Source: Takakia lepidozioides (Eukaryota; Streptophyta; Takakiopsida; Takakiales; Takakiaceae). Taken from it: a stretch of 64,000 nucleotides of DNA. The position numbers and the translations under genes were made by a program. Shown piece by piece: positions 1-10,016 of the stretch. The notes under the pieces are model-generated. The model did not search any database and had not been told where the DNA came from. It was given only the letters and a program-made list of their open reading frames with translations. The stretch lies in the NCBI GenBank assembly GCA_030704615.1, contig CM060731.1, forward strand, positions 81,946,756 through 82,010,755, in the 5' to 3' direction. The first letter of the stretch is position 1. Each line of letters starts with the position of its first letter.

Positions 1-2
1 AC

Positions 3-470
3 TGGAATGAGAAGAGCCTCATTAGTCAGTTTCGATGTGGCCTAAAAGAGGATGTAAAAGATTTGTTGCTGACAATGCCAAACGTGAGTACACTGAACGA
101 ATTCATCACCCAAGTCATTGCATGCGATAATCGTTTGTTCGAAAGACGTCAAGAGAAGCGATCTGGATGGTCGACGAGTCACCATGCCGCTGCTACTACG
201 GCACCAAATACAACGCTCCATCAGATATCCGGTAATGATCCTATGCAGATTGATGTTGTCCGATTCAAGCCATTGACGCCACAAGAAAAACAAAGATGGC
301 GCTCGAATGGATTATGCCTTTATTGCGGAAAAGATGATCACATAGCATTAAACTGCCATAACAAGAGAAGATTCAAAGCTCGGGACATAACTCAAGTGTT
401 CGATACGAGGAGGTCAGAAAACGAAGATGTCCAGCCGCATGGTCAGGACATTTCGCACAAGGTCAGGACA
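3..470 (+). pseudogene. gag C-terminal part with CCHC zinc knuckle (element 1)
   Basis: The frame is open from the window edge (position 3) through the end of a Retrotrans_gag capsid-like segment (LISQFRCGLKEDVKDLLLTM). A single zinc knuckle follows near 318-360, CLYCGKDDHIALNC, which fits C-x2-C-x4-H-x4-C. The knuckle would bind RNA in the virus-like particle. At about 470 the frame runs directly into RT palm sequence, so the protease and the RT N-terminus are deleted and what remains is a gag-RT fusion remnant. No start codon is expected because the true start lies outside the window. Confidence 0.8.
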
Positions 471-474
471 TTTC

Positions 475-1666
475 GAATACAGTGTTATGCATTTCGGTCT
501 TACAAATGCTCCAACAATTTTTCAACACATGATGAATGACATCTTTTGAGAATTTTTAGATGACTTTGTAGTCATCTATTTGAACGACATTTTGATATTT
601 TCATAGATTGAAGAAGAACATAGTCGCCATGTACGCCTTGTCCTTGATAAATTGAGAGAAAAATGACTATATGTCATGTTGGAAAAATGTATTTTCCACC
701 AATCTGAAGTCAAATTTTTTGTGCTACATTATTTCCGACAAATGAGTCTTTATGGATCAGAAGAAAATACAAAACATCATCGAGTGGATTAAACCATTTT
801 TGGTTCGAGATGTACAATGTTTTCTAGGATTTGCAAATTTCTATAGAATCTTCATCAATGACTACTCCAAAATTGCTGCACCAATGACACAACTCATAGG
901 GAAGGACAAATCTGTATGGGACGAGAAGGCTGACCAAACATTTGAAAGGCTGAAGCAGACATTTACAACGTCTCCAATACTGGTACATGCAGACCCATCT
1001 AAACTATTCTTTGTGGAAGCAGATACATCGGACTTTGCACTTGGCGCGGTACTCTCTCAATACGGTACAGATGGCCGACTTCACCCTGTTGGTTTTCGTT
1101 CTCGCAAATTTTCCGCTGCGGAGATCAATTATGAAATCCATGACAAAGAACTTCTAGCGATTATCGATGCTTTTGAAGAGTGGCGTCATCCATTGGAGGG
1201 AGCTCAACATCAGGTCACTGTCTATACTGATCACAAAAACCTCGAGTATTTTATGAGTACTCGTGTTTTGAATCGACGTCAAGCGAGATGGAGTATGTCA
1301 CTAGCAAGGTTTGATTTTGTTATTACCTACCGTCCCGGACATCTTCAAGGAAAACCAGATGCTCTTTCTCGACGATCGTATCTTGCGCCAAAAGAAGGGG
1401 ATGCAGCTTTTGACCAACAAAAATCCATCATCTTGAAACTAGCAAATCTCCAATTGAATATGTTATCCATGTCCACCTATGACGATGTAGAAATCATAAA
1501 GGAGATTCAGGAAGCGCTGAAGAGCGACCATTTTGCTACGACACTACGAAGTCAACTAAATCAACCTCGAGACAAACCACATGTTACAAACGACTTCGAA
1601 TTCAAAGATGACCTACTTTATTTTAGGGGACTGCTCTATGTACCTCCTGGACCTATACAACTTTGA
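475..1666 (+). pseudogene. Reverse transcriptase C-terminal half and RNase H (element 1)
   Basis: From about 479 the sequence reads as the RT motif HFGLTNAP. The catalytic motif region follows as VVIYLNDILIFS, where the usual YxDD has become YLND, so a catalytic Asp is lost. In-frame stops at about 548, 605 and 664 confirm decay. From 752 the frame is open through the RT thumb (FLGFANFYRIF), the RNase H start with active-site Asp (EADTSDFALGAVLSQ), the conserved DKELLAI segment, the YTDHKNLEY motif and the domain end (RPGHLQGKPDALSRR). It ends at a TGA at 1664-1666 just before the integrase zinc finger. Confidence 0.88.
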
Positions 1667-2456
1667 ATTCTTCAAACATGTCATAATCTTCCGGCTGCAA
1701 GACATTTCGGCTTCAACAAAACAATGGAATTGATATCCAGGGACTATTGGTGGCCGCAGATGTGGAAACTCGTGAAAGAATTTATAAAATCTTGTGACAC
1801 GTATGCTAGAGCAAAGGGACCACGACATCGACCTTACGGCCTTCTTCAACCATTACACATTCTCAAGGGTCCATGGTCGTCCGTGTCTATGGACTTTATT
1901 ACGGACTTTCCAATTTCCAAGATCACCGATTCAATCTTTGTTATTGTAGATCGTTTTATGAAGATGACACATTTCATTCCATGTAATAAGACGGTTACCG
2001 ACGAGGAAACTGTAAGACTCTTCCTCAATAATATCTACCGCATTCATGGACTCTCGAAGGACATCGTATCTGATCGAGGACCACAGTTCATATCAAATTT
2101 CTGGAGGGGATTATTTCACATATTGGATACTAAGATCAACCTCTACAGCTAATCATCCACAGACTGATGGTCAAACCGAACGTGTAAACCAGATTTTGGA
2201 GCAGTATTTTCGCTGTACGATAAATTATCACCAAGATAATTGGACGGACCTTCTGTCATTGGCTGAGTTTGCCTACAACAACACTATACATTCTTCGACC
2301 AAGCAAACTCCATTTTTCTCCAATTATGGTCATCATCCTCGAACAAACCCTTTCCACATGAAAACTGTTGGAAGCCCTGTTGCAGAAAACCTTGCTACTC
2401 ATCTTGCTACGATTCACAAAGAGCTTACATCCCACCTCGCAGAAGTTCAACAATAA
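1667..2456 (+). pseudogene. Integrase (element 1)
   Basis: Directly after the 1664-1666 stop the same frame continues with an HHCC-type zinc-finger region. Its last Cys pair is damaged: SCDTYARAK where C-x2-C is expected. The catalytic core keeps the first Asp (VSMDFITDFP) and second Asp (IVSDRGPQF). A frameshift at about 2105-2150 moves the reading to another frame that carries the Glu (TDGQTERVNQ) and the C-terminal core segment LAEFAYNNTIHSS. The enzyme would join the cDNA ends to host DNA, but this copy cannot make it. Confidence 0.88.
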
Positions 2457-2459
2457 TAC

Positions 2460-2798
2460 AAGCAGTATGCAGATCAACGTCGTCAACTCCAACCCCACTT
2501 CAAGGTCGAAGATCGTGTGTGGTTTCTTTGACGGGACATACAAACCTCGCGACCATCAAGGAAGTTAGATTATCAACGCTTGGGACCATTCAAAAAATTT
2601 CGACAAATAAATCCGGTCAGTTTTCGGCTTGAACTCCCACGAAGTATGCGCATCCATCCAGTTTTTCATGTTTCATTATTGGAGTTGTATCATCCATCAA
2701 ATATTCCAAGGAGAGTTTCCGTACCATCTCCACCAATAGAAGTCAATCAGGAAATTGAATATGAAGTCGACGAAGTCCTAGACTGTCGCATCAAGTAT
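2460..2798 (+). pseudogene. Integrase C-terminus and 5' half of chromodomain (element 1)
   Basis: A frame at 2580-2798 carries the typical chromovirus integrase tail (HPVFHVSLLELYHP), followed by the chromodomain start (YEVDEVLDCRIKY). The reading is cut at 2798 by the CACTA terminus and resumes at 6925/6928. Chromodomains steer chromovirus integration to marked chromatin. Weak matches before 2580 and stops near 2455 and 2531 show decay. Confidence 0.85.
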
Positions 2799-2829
2799 CA
2801 CTACAACAGATAATCGTTTTTATGACTGC
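2799..2829 (+). repeat. CACTA left terminal inverted repeat
   Basis: By eye, 25 of 31 positions match the reverse complement of 6894-6924. The outermost eight bases CACTACAA are identical in both ends. Confidence 0.9.
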
Positions 2830-3673
2830 ACATATGACTATTTTTTCAGTCCTATATGCGTTCATGACTACATCACTCTGTAGTGAAAAAAACCCTGTCA
2901 TAGCGACTAATCTTTATGACTGCATTTTGCAAGTCATAGCCGTGACTGCGTGCGTGGCACCTGGAGTCATGCATAAGAGAGTGATGTAGTTACAACTCTA
3001 TGACTTACATACGACTAACTATATGACTACATGGTCTGATGAGCGTTGCCTACATGGAGAGGCTTTAGAGGAACACGTGCACCACTGCGCAAGCGACACG
3101 TCACGACACCTGTTGCACTTCAGATGTGACATGTGGCACTTAGACATAATATATGACTAGCATATATGGCAGGGTTTATGCCACGTGTCATCAAGAATGT
3201 CTTTGAAAATAATTTAATAGTTATATTTGTAATTTTAAATTCTTAAATTTATATTTTATTTTTGAAAACAGGGGATAGCAGCTTGGAAAATTTTAAAGGG
3301 TATTATTGTTTAATTTAATAATGTTATACAAGCTAAAAATAGATTAAATGATTTAAATTCTTCATTACATGGTGAAATTCTGATATAAAAACAGAATGGA
3401 CCCCTCTTGCATACTAGCAACCACAAGGACATTCAAAATAGACAAGTACAGGGGAATACACGCCGTGTAAATGATATTACAAAAATCCAAATGAGACCAA
3501 TGTCCCAATGGACACCTCAAAGACCACAAGGTCCAAAAATCCATGCCTGAAAAGGTCCAGTAAGCAAAAAATAAGCAAACCCACATATGGGCTGAATTGT
3601 TGTAATACTAGTTTGTTCTGGTGCTACTAGAATCAAGGACCCTATTAAACAGTGCAATACTTACGGCCGATTT

Positions 3674-4220
3674 GATAAGAGGGAAAAACAGGGTGAAATG
3701 TGTTGAAGAAGGTGCCTTGATTAACAGTGCCTGATTTGATCAATTGTGCCGCTGTTGCTGCGGCTTCCAGTTGATCATCTACCCATGCAGGTTTCTTGTA
3801 CCTATCCTTCCACAGGGAATCATAGGTAATATGGAGCTTGAAATCCGGCCCTCTTGGATGAATCTGGACCCACACATCTATCCCTGCTCCTTCAGCTATC
3901 CATGCCCCTGCACAAATCATGCATACATCCTCGCCTTGCTGCTAGCACCTGACAATGACAGCCTATAATTGCTTGAGCAAATACCCCAACCCTACCTATC
4001 ACACTAGTTCATATGCTGACTTGCGTCTGCTTCCAACAGACATTCACTTTTTGCCTCGATTGTTCCACCATTGACTGAGGTCGGGAACGTATTCATCCTA
4101 GAGCTTCTCCTCGAGTCTCTGTTATCTATTTATTGATACTTTCATGTCGACCACATTGGCAGTAACATGTCAAAATCACTCCAAAACTACCATAGATCCA
4201 CCAACGAGCTAACTTGCAGA
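3674..4220. repeat. Internal duplication unit A of the CACTA element
   Basis: This segment is repeated in direct orientation at 5481-6010. On the minus strand it has a conserved reading beginning VWVQIHPRG and continuing through ITYDSLWKD and WVDDQLEAAA, which is preserved in the second copy. The protein family is not recognised. A partial third copy of its start lies at 4246-4360 and a short fourth at 6098-6145, so the larger duplicated block probably spans 3674-4370 and 5481-6150. Confidence 0.8.
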
Positions 4221-4235
4221 ATTCAACATTAAAAT

Positions 4236-4550
4236 TTAGGGATGACTCTGATAGCAAGGGAAAACAAGGTGAAATATGTTGAAGAATGTACCTTCATTAG
4301 CAGCGCCTTGTTTTATGAATTGTGCTGTTGCCGCTGCTGTTTCCAGTTGACCATCTACCCACTTGTAGCCGTTGTGAGCTATTGAAGAAGGTGCCCCCTT
4401 CCCCATCATTTGATCATAGGTCTCCATACCATGTCCCTGCTCTGCATACCCTGCAAGCATTGCGTTCCATGACACCACATCTCGTTCAGCCATAGTGTTG
4501 AAAACTCCCTTCGCATCCTTAATGCACCCACACTTCGCATACATGTCCAC
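4236..4550 (-). pseudogene. PLS-type PPR gene fragment captured in CACTA
   Basis: The minus-strand reading starts MDMYAKCGCIKDAKGVFNTM and continues through ERDVVSWNAMLAGYAEQGHG. This is the hallmark of tandem PLS-type pentatricopeptide repeats in organelle RNA-processing proteins of land plants. Only about one and a half motifs remain. The reading then runs without a stop into the duplicated unit (WVDGQLETAAA), so a host gene piece is joined to element sequence. No start, targeting peptide or E/DYW domain is present, so it is not a functional PPR gene. Confidence 0.8.
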
Positions 4551-4663
4551 CAGGGCAGTGTTCAGAATGACATCTGGTACAATTCCAGCTTTGATGATGT
4601 CACCATGGAGGTGAAGGTGAAGGTGGAGGTGAAGGTGCGCAACCTACCAAAGAGAGGGCGGAG

Positions 4664-5513
4664 TTGAGGAAGGATGAAGCAACTACAGACATTGGGAAAT
4701 GCTCTGATGCGGGCAGAAGGGAAGACCTAGGCCCTGTCGGGGTTCAGCTGGCAGAAGAACAAGCTGCTGACAGCAACAACATGGAAGTAGAGTGGATACA
4801 AATTGATTTTGACAAACCTGAGTCCATCAGACAAGGCATCAGAAGGCCCAAACAAAGAACACTGTGCAAAATCTGTAATAACATGAGACACAGTCGTCAC
4901 ACACTAACCCAACATGGGTCTTGGCAAACTTTCAGCAAAGCTGAAACAATCACAGAAGCAAAAAAAGGGGCAGGACCTCAAGGGAAGATGTATGGAGTAC
5001 CTTTTGCAATGATCAATGAGTACGTGGAAGGAGGAGAAGCTTACCCACTGCCAAGCACGGAGTACATGATGCAACCAACAGCACAAGTATCATGTTAGTT
5101 CACTCATAATGAGTGGAGGCACTGGATGAGTTGGACGAGATATACCATATAAGTGATCACACTCCAATAAGACTACAACAACACCCCACATCAACATGTT
5201 GACACGGGAAAGTGCAAAGAAGGCCGAAATAGGGGATGGGATGCCTATTCTGCAGAAATCCAGCCAAGACATCAATGATTTAGGGCAAAAACATGGATTT
5301 GGTGAAGAAGAATGCATTGGCATGGACAACATCTACAGCTCAACAGGGTTTGAGCGCCAACCAGAGATATTCATGGGAGAGGGTGACAAAAGTGAGGAAG
5401 AAGCCAAAACACAAAGCCTTGACGCATTCACTGAAGACTGGGCAGACAAACAGATAAGAGAAGACAGCTCGCAAGAAATAGATAAGAGGGAAAAACAGGG
5501 TGAAATGTGCTGA
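4664..5513 (+). other. Two unrecognised ORFs inside the CACTA element (4664-5098 and 5196-5513)
   Basis: The first (144 codons) contains a CxxC-rich stretch, LCKICNNMRHSRHTLTQHG. The second (105 codons) is acidic and charged (ECIGMDNIYSS, GDKSEEEAK) and ends where duplication unit B begins. I recognise neither. Their position between the two duplicated blocks suggests captured host exons or remnants of an element-encoded protein. A (GGTGAA)-type simple repeat lies at about 4598-4638, immediately upstream. Confidence 0.3.
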
Positions 5514-6010
5514 AGGAGGTGCCTTCGGTAGAAGTACCTGACCTTATAAATTGTGCCGCTGCTGCTGCCGCTTCCAGTTGACCATCTACCCATGTAGGTT
5601 TCTTGTAGCTATCCTTCCACAGGGAATCATAGGTAATGTGGAGCTTGAAATCCAGCCCTCTTGGATGAATCTGGACCCACACTCTATCCCTACTCCTTCA
5701 GCTATCCATGCCTCTGACAGCCTAGAATTCTACCAGCAAACACCCCAACCATACTGGTGTGGAGTTCTTCCCCAAAACACCCCAACCCTATTTATCACAA
5801 TCTGAAATGCATCTGCTTCTCTTTGTAGTCCAACAGGCATTCGCCTTTTTGTTTCCATTGTCCCGCCATTGACTGGGGTCGGAAAGTGTTCACCCCAAAG
5901 CTTCTCCTCACCTCTATTATATGTTTTTGGATACTTCCCTGTTGCCACACTGGCAATAATTTGCCAAAGTCACTCCAAACCACCACAGATCTACCCAATT
6001 CCTGCAGATC
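5481..6010. repeat. Internal duplication unit B of the CACTA element
   Basis: Direct copy of 3674-4220. The best-conserved part is 5481-5707, which matches 3674-3910 with few substitutions; the rest is more diverged. The minus-strand reading VWVQIHPRG to ITYDSLWKD is conserved, and it extends upstream on that strand through 5730-6082, which has no recognised family. Confidence 0.8.
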
Positions 6011-6385
6011 ACTGATGGAGGCCTCCATCTTCAGAAGTTTGGACGTGTTCCTCCTTTGGAACTTACAGAATTCAATACGCATCTTGCGGCCGAGTCTGAT
6101 GAGAGGGCAACACAGGCTGAAATAGGTTGAAGAAGAAGGTTCCCTACCACATTGTCCTTGACTTGTCCTGACCCATGGAGGATTTGACCGACCATCAACC
6201 TAAAAGGACCTCTTGTGTGTGCTGCTTGTGTCTGTAGTCAGGTAATGTCGGATTGGTCTGTGAGATCGAACCACTACGGCGTAGCTGAGTAGTCAGAGAT
6301 TGAAACACGCCTGCTAAGACCAAGCTGACTCTTCCAAGAACGGCGAGCTCGCTTCTCCTCGTCTCCTCTCCTCCTCCTCTTCTCC

Positions 6386-6475
6386 TTCGTGCATCATTTG
6401 CTCAACGCCTCCATCCCACGCCCCTGCATATCCTGCTATCATCACGTTCCATCCCTCGGCTATGTGGTGTGGCGC
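6386..6475 (-). pseudogene. Second PPR-like fragment in CACTA
   Basis: The minus-strand reading HIAEGWNVMIAGYAGAWDGG with VEQMM resembles the end of a PLS-type PPR motif. It parallels the SWNAMLAGYA segment at 4236-4550 and is followed by a Glu/Arg-rich stretch. It is probably the diverged second copy of the captured PPR piece, placed after duplication unit B as the first lies after unit A. Confidence 0.5.
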
Positions 6476-6893
6476 AGAAGACAAAAAAAACGCCAAGTCC
6501 CAGACCTCCTTTCTGTTCACGATTACCCTAATGGACAACCTTATTAGCAACTTTTTAACTTTTTTAAACCTAATGGGCAACCTTATTTGCATTATATGTG
6601 CCTTCAAAATGACACGTGTAATGATGTAGTCGTATAAATAGAGCTGTGAAACCATCTTCAGTCATGGAGTCATAAGATTCCATGAAACGTCGTCCACGTG
6701 TAGTCAAACATATCACACTAGTCATATAAACCATCCCTGTCATCATGGTCAACAATGTTTGACCAATGCTCCCTAACTTTCCGGAGTCATGTAGTGATAT
6801 CCATTACTACAAAGTCATAAAACTATGACTGCAATGCATTTTAGCGCTCTGTAGTCATCTACCTAGTGTAGTTTTTATGACTCCGCCAAAGCC

Positions 6894-6924
6894 GTAGTCC
6901 TAAAAATGCTCATCTCTTGTAGTG
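6894..6924 (-). repeat. CACTA right terminal inverted repeat
   Basis: Read on the minus strand it begins CACTACAAGAGATGAGC. It mirrors 2799-2829 and abuts the TAT target duplication at 6925-6927. Confidence 0.9.
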
Positions 6925-6927
6925 TAT

Positions 6928-7070
6928 AAACGTCTTGAGTATTTCGTACATTGGAAAGACTACGACATCAGCGAACGAATGTGAGAACCTTCATCCAACC
7001 TCGCCAATGCCTCTGATAAAGTCCAAGAGTTTCATCAACGATATCCAGCTAAGCCCCGAGCTACACGTCA
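6928..7070 (+). pseudogene. 3' half of the element 1 chromodomain
   Basis: The frame continues that of 2796-2798 through the TAT duplication. It gives the canonical chromodomain core KRLEYFVHWKDYD, then a TGA where the conserved Trp is expected (before EPSSNLANASDKV), then the C-terminal helix (EFHQRYPAK). The Trp-to-stop change is a single G-to-A (C-to-T on the other strand). This makes the interruption by the CACTA element certain. Confidence 0.88.
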
Positions 7071-7211
7071 ATAAGACGTCACAACGATGATGTCAGCCAA
7101 GTTAGCTTCAAGGAGAAGACTCCATATTCAATGTACCTGATACACGCTTAGGGATGAGCACCACACATCAGTATATATAGCTACACTTCCAGCACTCTTG
7201 CATCTTTTGTA

Positions 7212-7621
7212 TTGGCAGCATGGAGTCACAGGAACCAGATACATTGGAGTTGTCGCTTACCCAACTACCAGATCAACCGTTCCGACTCTCACGACATTCA
7301 ACATCACGCCGACGCTCTCGAGACGTTGGGCCACCAATGCGACGCTTACTTCCTCGTCTGGACCCCGTACGACGGCAAGTGGAGCCTACTCGAAGTCTGA
7401 TAATTCTGTTGGAGGTTGAGACTTCGGACCCAGAGAGCAACGAAATCATGTTTGAAGGCAGCTTCGAAAATCATAATGCTCACATCACTGCGTGGTCCCA
7501 AGTTTAAGGTATTGGACACTATCGATGGTTGCAAGGACCTATAAATTATTTGAGTCAAGAACGAAGAGCCGAATACTTGGCAAGTACCATTCGTCGGATT
7601 TTGGATTTTCTCCAACTCTAA
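7212..7621 (+). pseudogene. Extra ORF between chromodomain and 3' LTR (element 1)
   Basis: A coherent protein-like reading is spread over two frames. The first (7212-7400) contains ADALETLGHQCDAYFLVWTP. A frame change follows near 7400, then the second contains SNEIMFEGSFENHNAHITAW, a stop at 7505-7507, and WLQGPINYLSQERRAEYLAS to a final stop at 7619-7621. A TATA-like sequence (TATATATA, about 7172) lies 40 bases upstream of the first ATG. I do not recognise the family. Its position matches the third ORF or env-position ORF seen in some Ty3/gypsy elements. It is broken in this copy. Confidence 0.5.
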
Positions 7622-7662
7622 GCAAGTCCAAGATTTTACCGCTCCTCGAGGAACTCGGCGCT

Positions 7663-7672
7663 AGAGGAGGGG
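7663..7672 (+). promoter_or_regulatory. Polypurine tract (plus-strand primer) of element 1
   Basis: AGAGGAGGGG lies three bases before the 3' LTR. This is the expected place and composition for the plus-strand priming site of an LTR retrotransposon on the plus strand. Confidence 0.75.
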
Positions 7673-7675
7673 TGA

Positions 7676-8322
7676 TGTCATGGACATAGCCCAGAGGAAC
7701 TTATCAGGAGTAAATACCAGAAATTACCGAGTTACAATATTACCGAAAGTTACCATGACTTACCGTGATTCACCATGATTTATTATGATTTACCATGATT
7801 TACCATGATTTACCATTAGTTACCAAATTACCGAGAGTTTACCAAATTACCAAGAGTAACTTGGGAAACTGCTCAGGAAGCTTCCTTTGTTTAAGGAAGC
7901 TTCTCATCAAGAAACTATAATATCCTCCTTTGTTTAAGGAAGCTTCTCCATCAAGAAACATTTGTTTAATCTTGTAAACTTCTCTATCAAGAAACCTCTA
8001 TAGGGGAAGCTTCTTAGGGAAGCTTCTTAGTAGCCAGTATATATAGGAGGCGAGACTGGACACTCTTCAGTCTCGCCAACACAAGTTCAAGCTACACAAG
8101 TTCCCAGTCCCAGTACTCCAGTCCAGTTTCCAGTATCTGGTACCCCAATCCAGTATTCGAGTCCAGTTCCAGTATCTTGTACTCTTGTCCATTGTTTTAA
8201 AGATCATCTTGATTCATGTTTACCCACCATGCATTCGGCCACGCCAACCTTGACTTTTTGTCTAGTCTTGTACCTCTAGTCTGATCTCTTGTTTGTGTTC
8301 AATCATGTTCTCGTCCCTGACA
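7676..8322 (+). repeat. 3' LTR of element 1 (647 bp)
   Basis: It starts TGTCATGG and ends CCTGACA, so it has the inverted ends TGTCA/TGACA typical of LTRs, and it is preceded by the polypurine tract. Inside, a GATTTACCAT-like unit is repeated about six times at 7750-7830, copies of GGAAGCTTC follow, and a TATA box lies at 8038. The partner 5' LTR is outside the window, so age cannot be judged. Confidence 0.8.
8038..8045 (+). promoter_or_regulatory. TATA box in the element 1 LTR
   Basis: TATATATA followed by AGGAGGCGAGACTGG, in the right half of the LTR where the U3/R promoter of a plant retrotransposon is expected. Confidence 0.55.
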
Positions 8323-9205
8323 GCTCAAGCATTACTACGATGAAGGGAGATTAGTGTTGTATATACAATTTGTGTGAGAAGCATGGCCTTTGGACTTCCC
8401 AAAAGATGAAGCCAAGCTTTTTGCCAAGCTTTACTCCAAGGTCTACTTGACAACAAGTCCCTGATACAAGTAAGCTGCCAGACACTTCTTGGTCCGCAAA
8501 GCTGAACACCTCTGTCAAAGATGAGGAGTCCCCGAATTGTAAGAAGGAAAGATCTTGAAGATGCACTAGGGGTGGCCTAAGTAGAGAGTGAAGTATCCAT
8601 TAGATTTGCCTGTCATGGCTTTGTGGCCATGGACTTGACAAGTTTGGTCGATAGAGCTCAAAAGCATGAAAAGGAGGAGGGGATGACCAGTAGGGGTGCC
8701 ATTAGTCAATGGTCGAAGGTTTGTTCTGAGACTGAACCAATAAAGGTGTTGCTGACTTTTCAGATTTCCTTTGCAAGTATTGAGATAAGGACTTTATACC
8801 AATCTTATAGAGAAAGAAGGATTTTATTTGTCCTTCCAAGCCTTCCAAGGAAGTGCTGCTTTGTTTCCAGGTGGGCTTTCTGTTGCTAGCCCCACATGCA
8901 TTTCTAGCTAACACTCACTGAGGAGGTATATTCCTAAGATGCCTTTCGAATATTCTTCAGCAAAACGAAAATTGAGAAACTAAAAATTTTGTGAAACTAT
9001 TGAACTGCTCACATAGGCCCTCACAGCAACACTTAAGAAATAAGTAACCCCTATACATGATAAACATGTTACCCTATAGGTGTGGGATTTGCTCACGCTA
9101 TGCTCACCTGATACTAGGCCCTTTCCATGATAGACTTGAGAAAAGGGCGCTGAGACTCCAAAAGACCCTAAAAGTTGTCATGTCCCATGGATAATTTATC
9201 GAGAC
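8323..9205. other. No gene recognised
   Basis: Only short open frames without recognisable protein features are present, for example 8623-8889. The sequence GGTGTGGGATTTGCTCACGC around 9080 resembles the dispersed repeat at 9588-9690. Confidence 0.4.
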
Positions 9206-9209
9206 GAAG

Positions 9210-9526
9210 CTCTCATTCCCCGAAACTACTACTTAATTTTAATTTCTCAATGCGAAATTAAAACTCTCACCCCCGAAACAACCATTTAATTTTCATTTCT
9301 CAATGCGAAATTAAAACTCTCACCCCCAAAACAACCACTTAATTTTCATTTCTCAATGTGAAATAAAACTCTCACTCTCAAAACTACCACTTAATTTTAA
9401 TTCTCAATGCGAGATTAAGACTCTCACTCCTGAGACTACCACTTAATTTTAATTTCTCAATGCGAAATTAAAACTCTCACTCCCGAAACTACCACTTAAT
9501 TTTAATTTTTCAATGCGAAATTGAAA
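9210..9526. repeat. Tandem repeat, about six copies of a 53-bp unit
   Basis: Units start with CTCTCAC/T at about 9210, 9264, 9317, 9369, 9421 and 9474. Each contains ACTTAATTTTAATTTCTCAA and TGCGAAATTAAAA; the internal TTAATTT/AAATTAA pair makes the unit partly self-complementary. Copies differ by a few substitutions and 1-bp deletions. Confidence 0.9.
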
Positions 9527-9587
9527 GCTAGATCAGATAGTTTATGATTTTGGTGCAACTGCACCCTATAAATGCACCATGCCTCAA

Positions 9588-9690
9588 AACATTAACTCCT
9601 ATGACCACGGTTTAAAAACATACAATCCCCATGACCGTGGGTTGTGCTAACGCTGTGCTCACGTGAGTGCGCTCACACAATACCAACCCC
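9588..9690 (+). repeat. Dispersed repeat copy (second copy at 41210-41325)
   Basis: CTCCTATGACCACGGTTTAA and the following CCATGACCGTGG, GTGCTCACG and TACCAACCCC segments are shared in order with 41210-41325. The family is not identified; the GC-rich inverted ACCACGG/CCGTGG pieces suggest a small non-autonomous element end. Confidence 0.65.
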
Positions 9691-9785
9691 GTCACTCAGT
9701 GGACTATGTGTGGGTTGGAGTGGAATGTGCAGTGTACGGACACCTCTTTCAATGCAGCATTTCCCTTGCTTTCTTTGCTTTCCCT

Positions 9786-9945
9786 TGCACGTGAGCAGGT
9801 AGCCCAGTGGTTGGGTGTTTGTGCCTTGCCTGTGCATAACCTAGGTGATCCTGGGTTCAATCCTTCAACATGTGCCTTCAGACCGTCCATTGGGCCCTCG
9901 ATGGCCTGTGTGTTGTTTATCTTATCTTTATCTTATCTTTTTCAT
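9786..9945 (+). mobile_element. tRNA-derived SINE
   Basis: It contains RNA polymerase III A-box-like (TAGCCCAGTGG, 9800-9810) and B-box-like (GGTTCAATCCT, 9854-9864) promoter sequences about 54 bases apart, as in tRNA genes. Flanking sequence does not fold into a tRNA with a matching acceptor stem. The body runs about 80 bases past the B box and ends in a T-rich (ATCTT)n tail near 9920-9940. The A box is shared with the SINE at 41608-41800. Exact ends and target duplication are not clear. Confidence 0.65.
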
Positions 9946-10016
9946 AATTTAATGGTCTTCCATGTCTATTTTTTCTCCTACATTTATGGTATGTTTTCAG
10001 CACATATAGCTAATAA

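Larger units (their letters stand above)
2799..6924. mobile_element. Non-autonomous CACTA (En/Spm) transposon with captured gene fragments
   Basis: The element begins CACTACAACAGAT at 2799 and ends with the reverse complement CACTACAAGAGAT at 6924. It is flanked by the 3-bp target duplication TAT (2796-2798 and 6925-6927), as expected for CACTA elements. Both ends are full of GACTACAT/ATGACT-like subterminal motifs (about 2815-3160 and 6600-6910). No TNP2-type transposase is visible. The 4.1-kb interior instead has duplicated segments, PPR fragments and unrecognised ORFs, as in gene-capturing Pack-CACTA elements. It sits inside the chromodomain of element 1 and is therefore younger than that insertion. 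Confidence 0.92.
1..8322 (+). mobile_element. Ty3/gypsy chromovirus-like retrotransposon (element 1), 5' end outside window, split by CACTA
   Basis: Domains run in Ty3/gypsy order on the plus strand: gag zinc knuckle, RT, RNase H, integrase, chromodomain, a further ORF, polypurine tract and 3' LTR. The CACTA element at 2799-6924 sits exactly inside the chromodomain; on removing it and one TAT copy, the chromodomain reads across the junction. Many in-frame stops and at least two frameshifts show the copy is dead. The 5' LTR, leader and most of gag lie left of position 1. The region between the zinc knuckle and the RT palm is missing, so protease and the N-terminal half of RT have been deleted. 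Confidence 0.9.

Noticed and set aside
4904-5593. Minus-strand frames opposite the CACTA ORFs
   Set aside because: Shadows of the plus-strand readings, with low-complexity Cys/Phe/Ser composition.
9800-9864. Possible tRNA gene
   Set aside because: A and B boxes are present, but no matching acceptor stem or anticodon arm could be drawn, and a longer body with T-rich tail follows.
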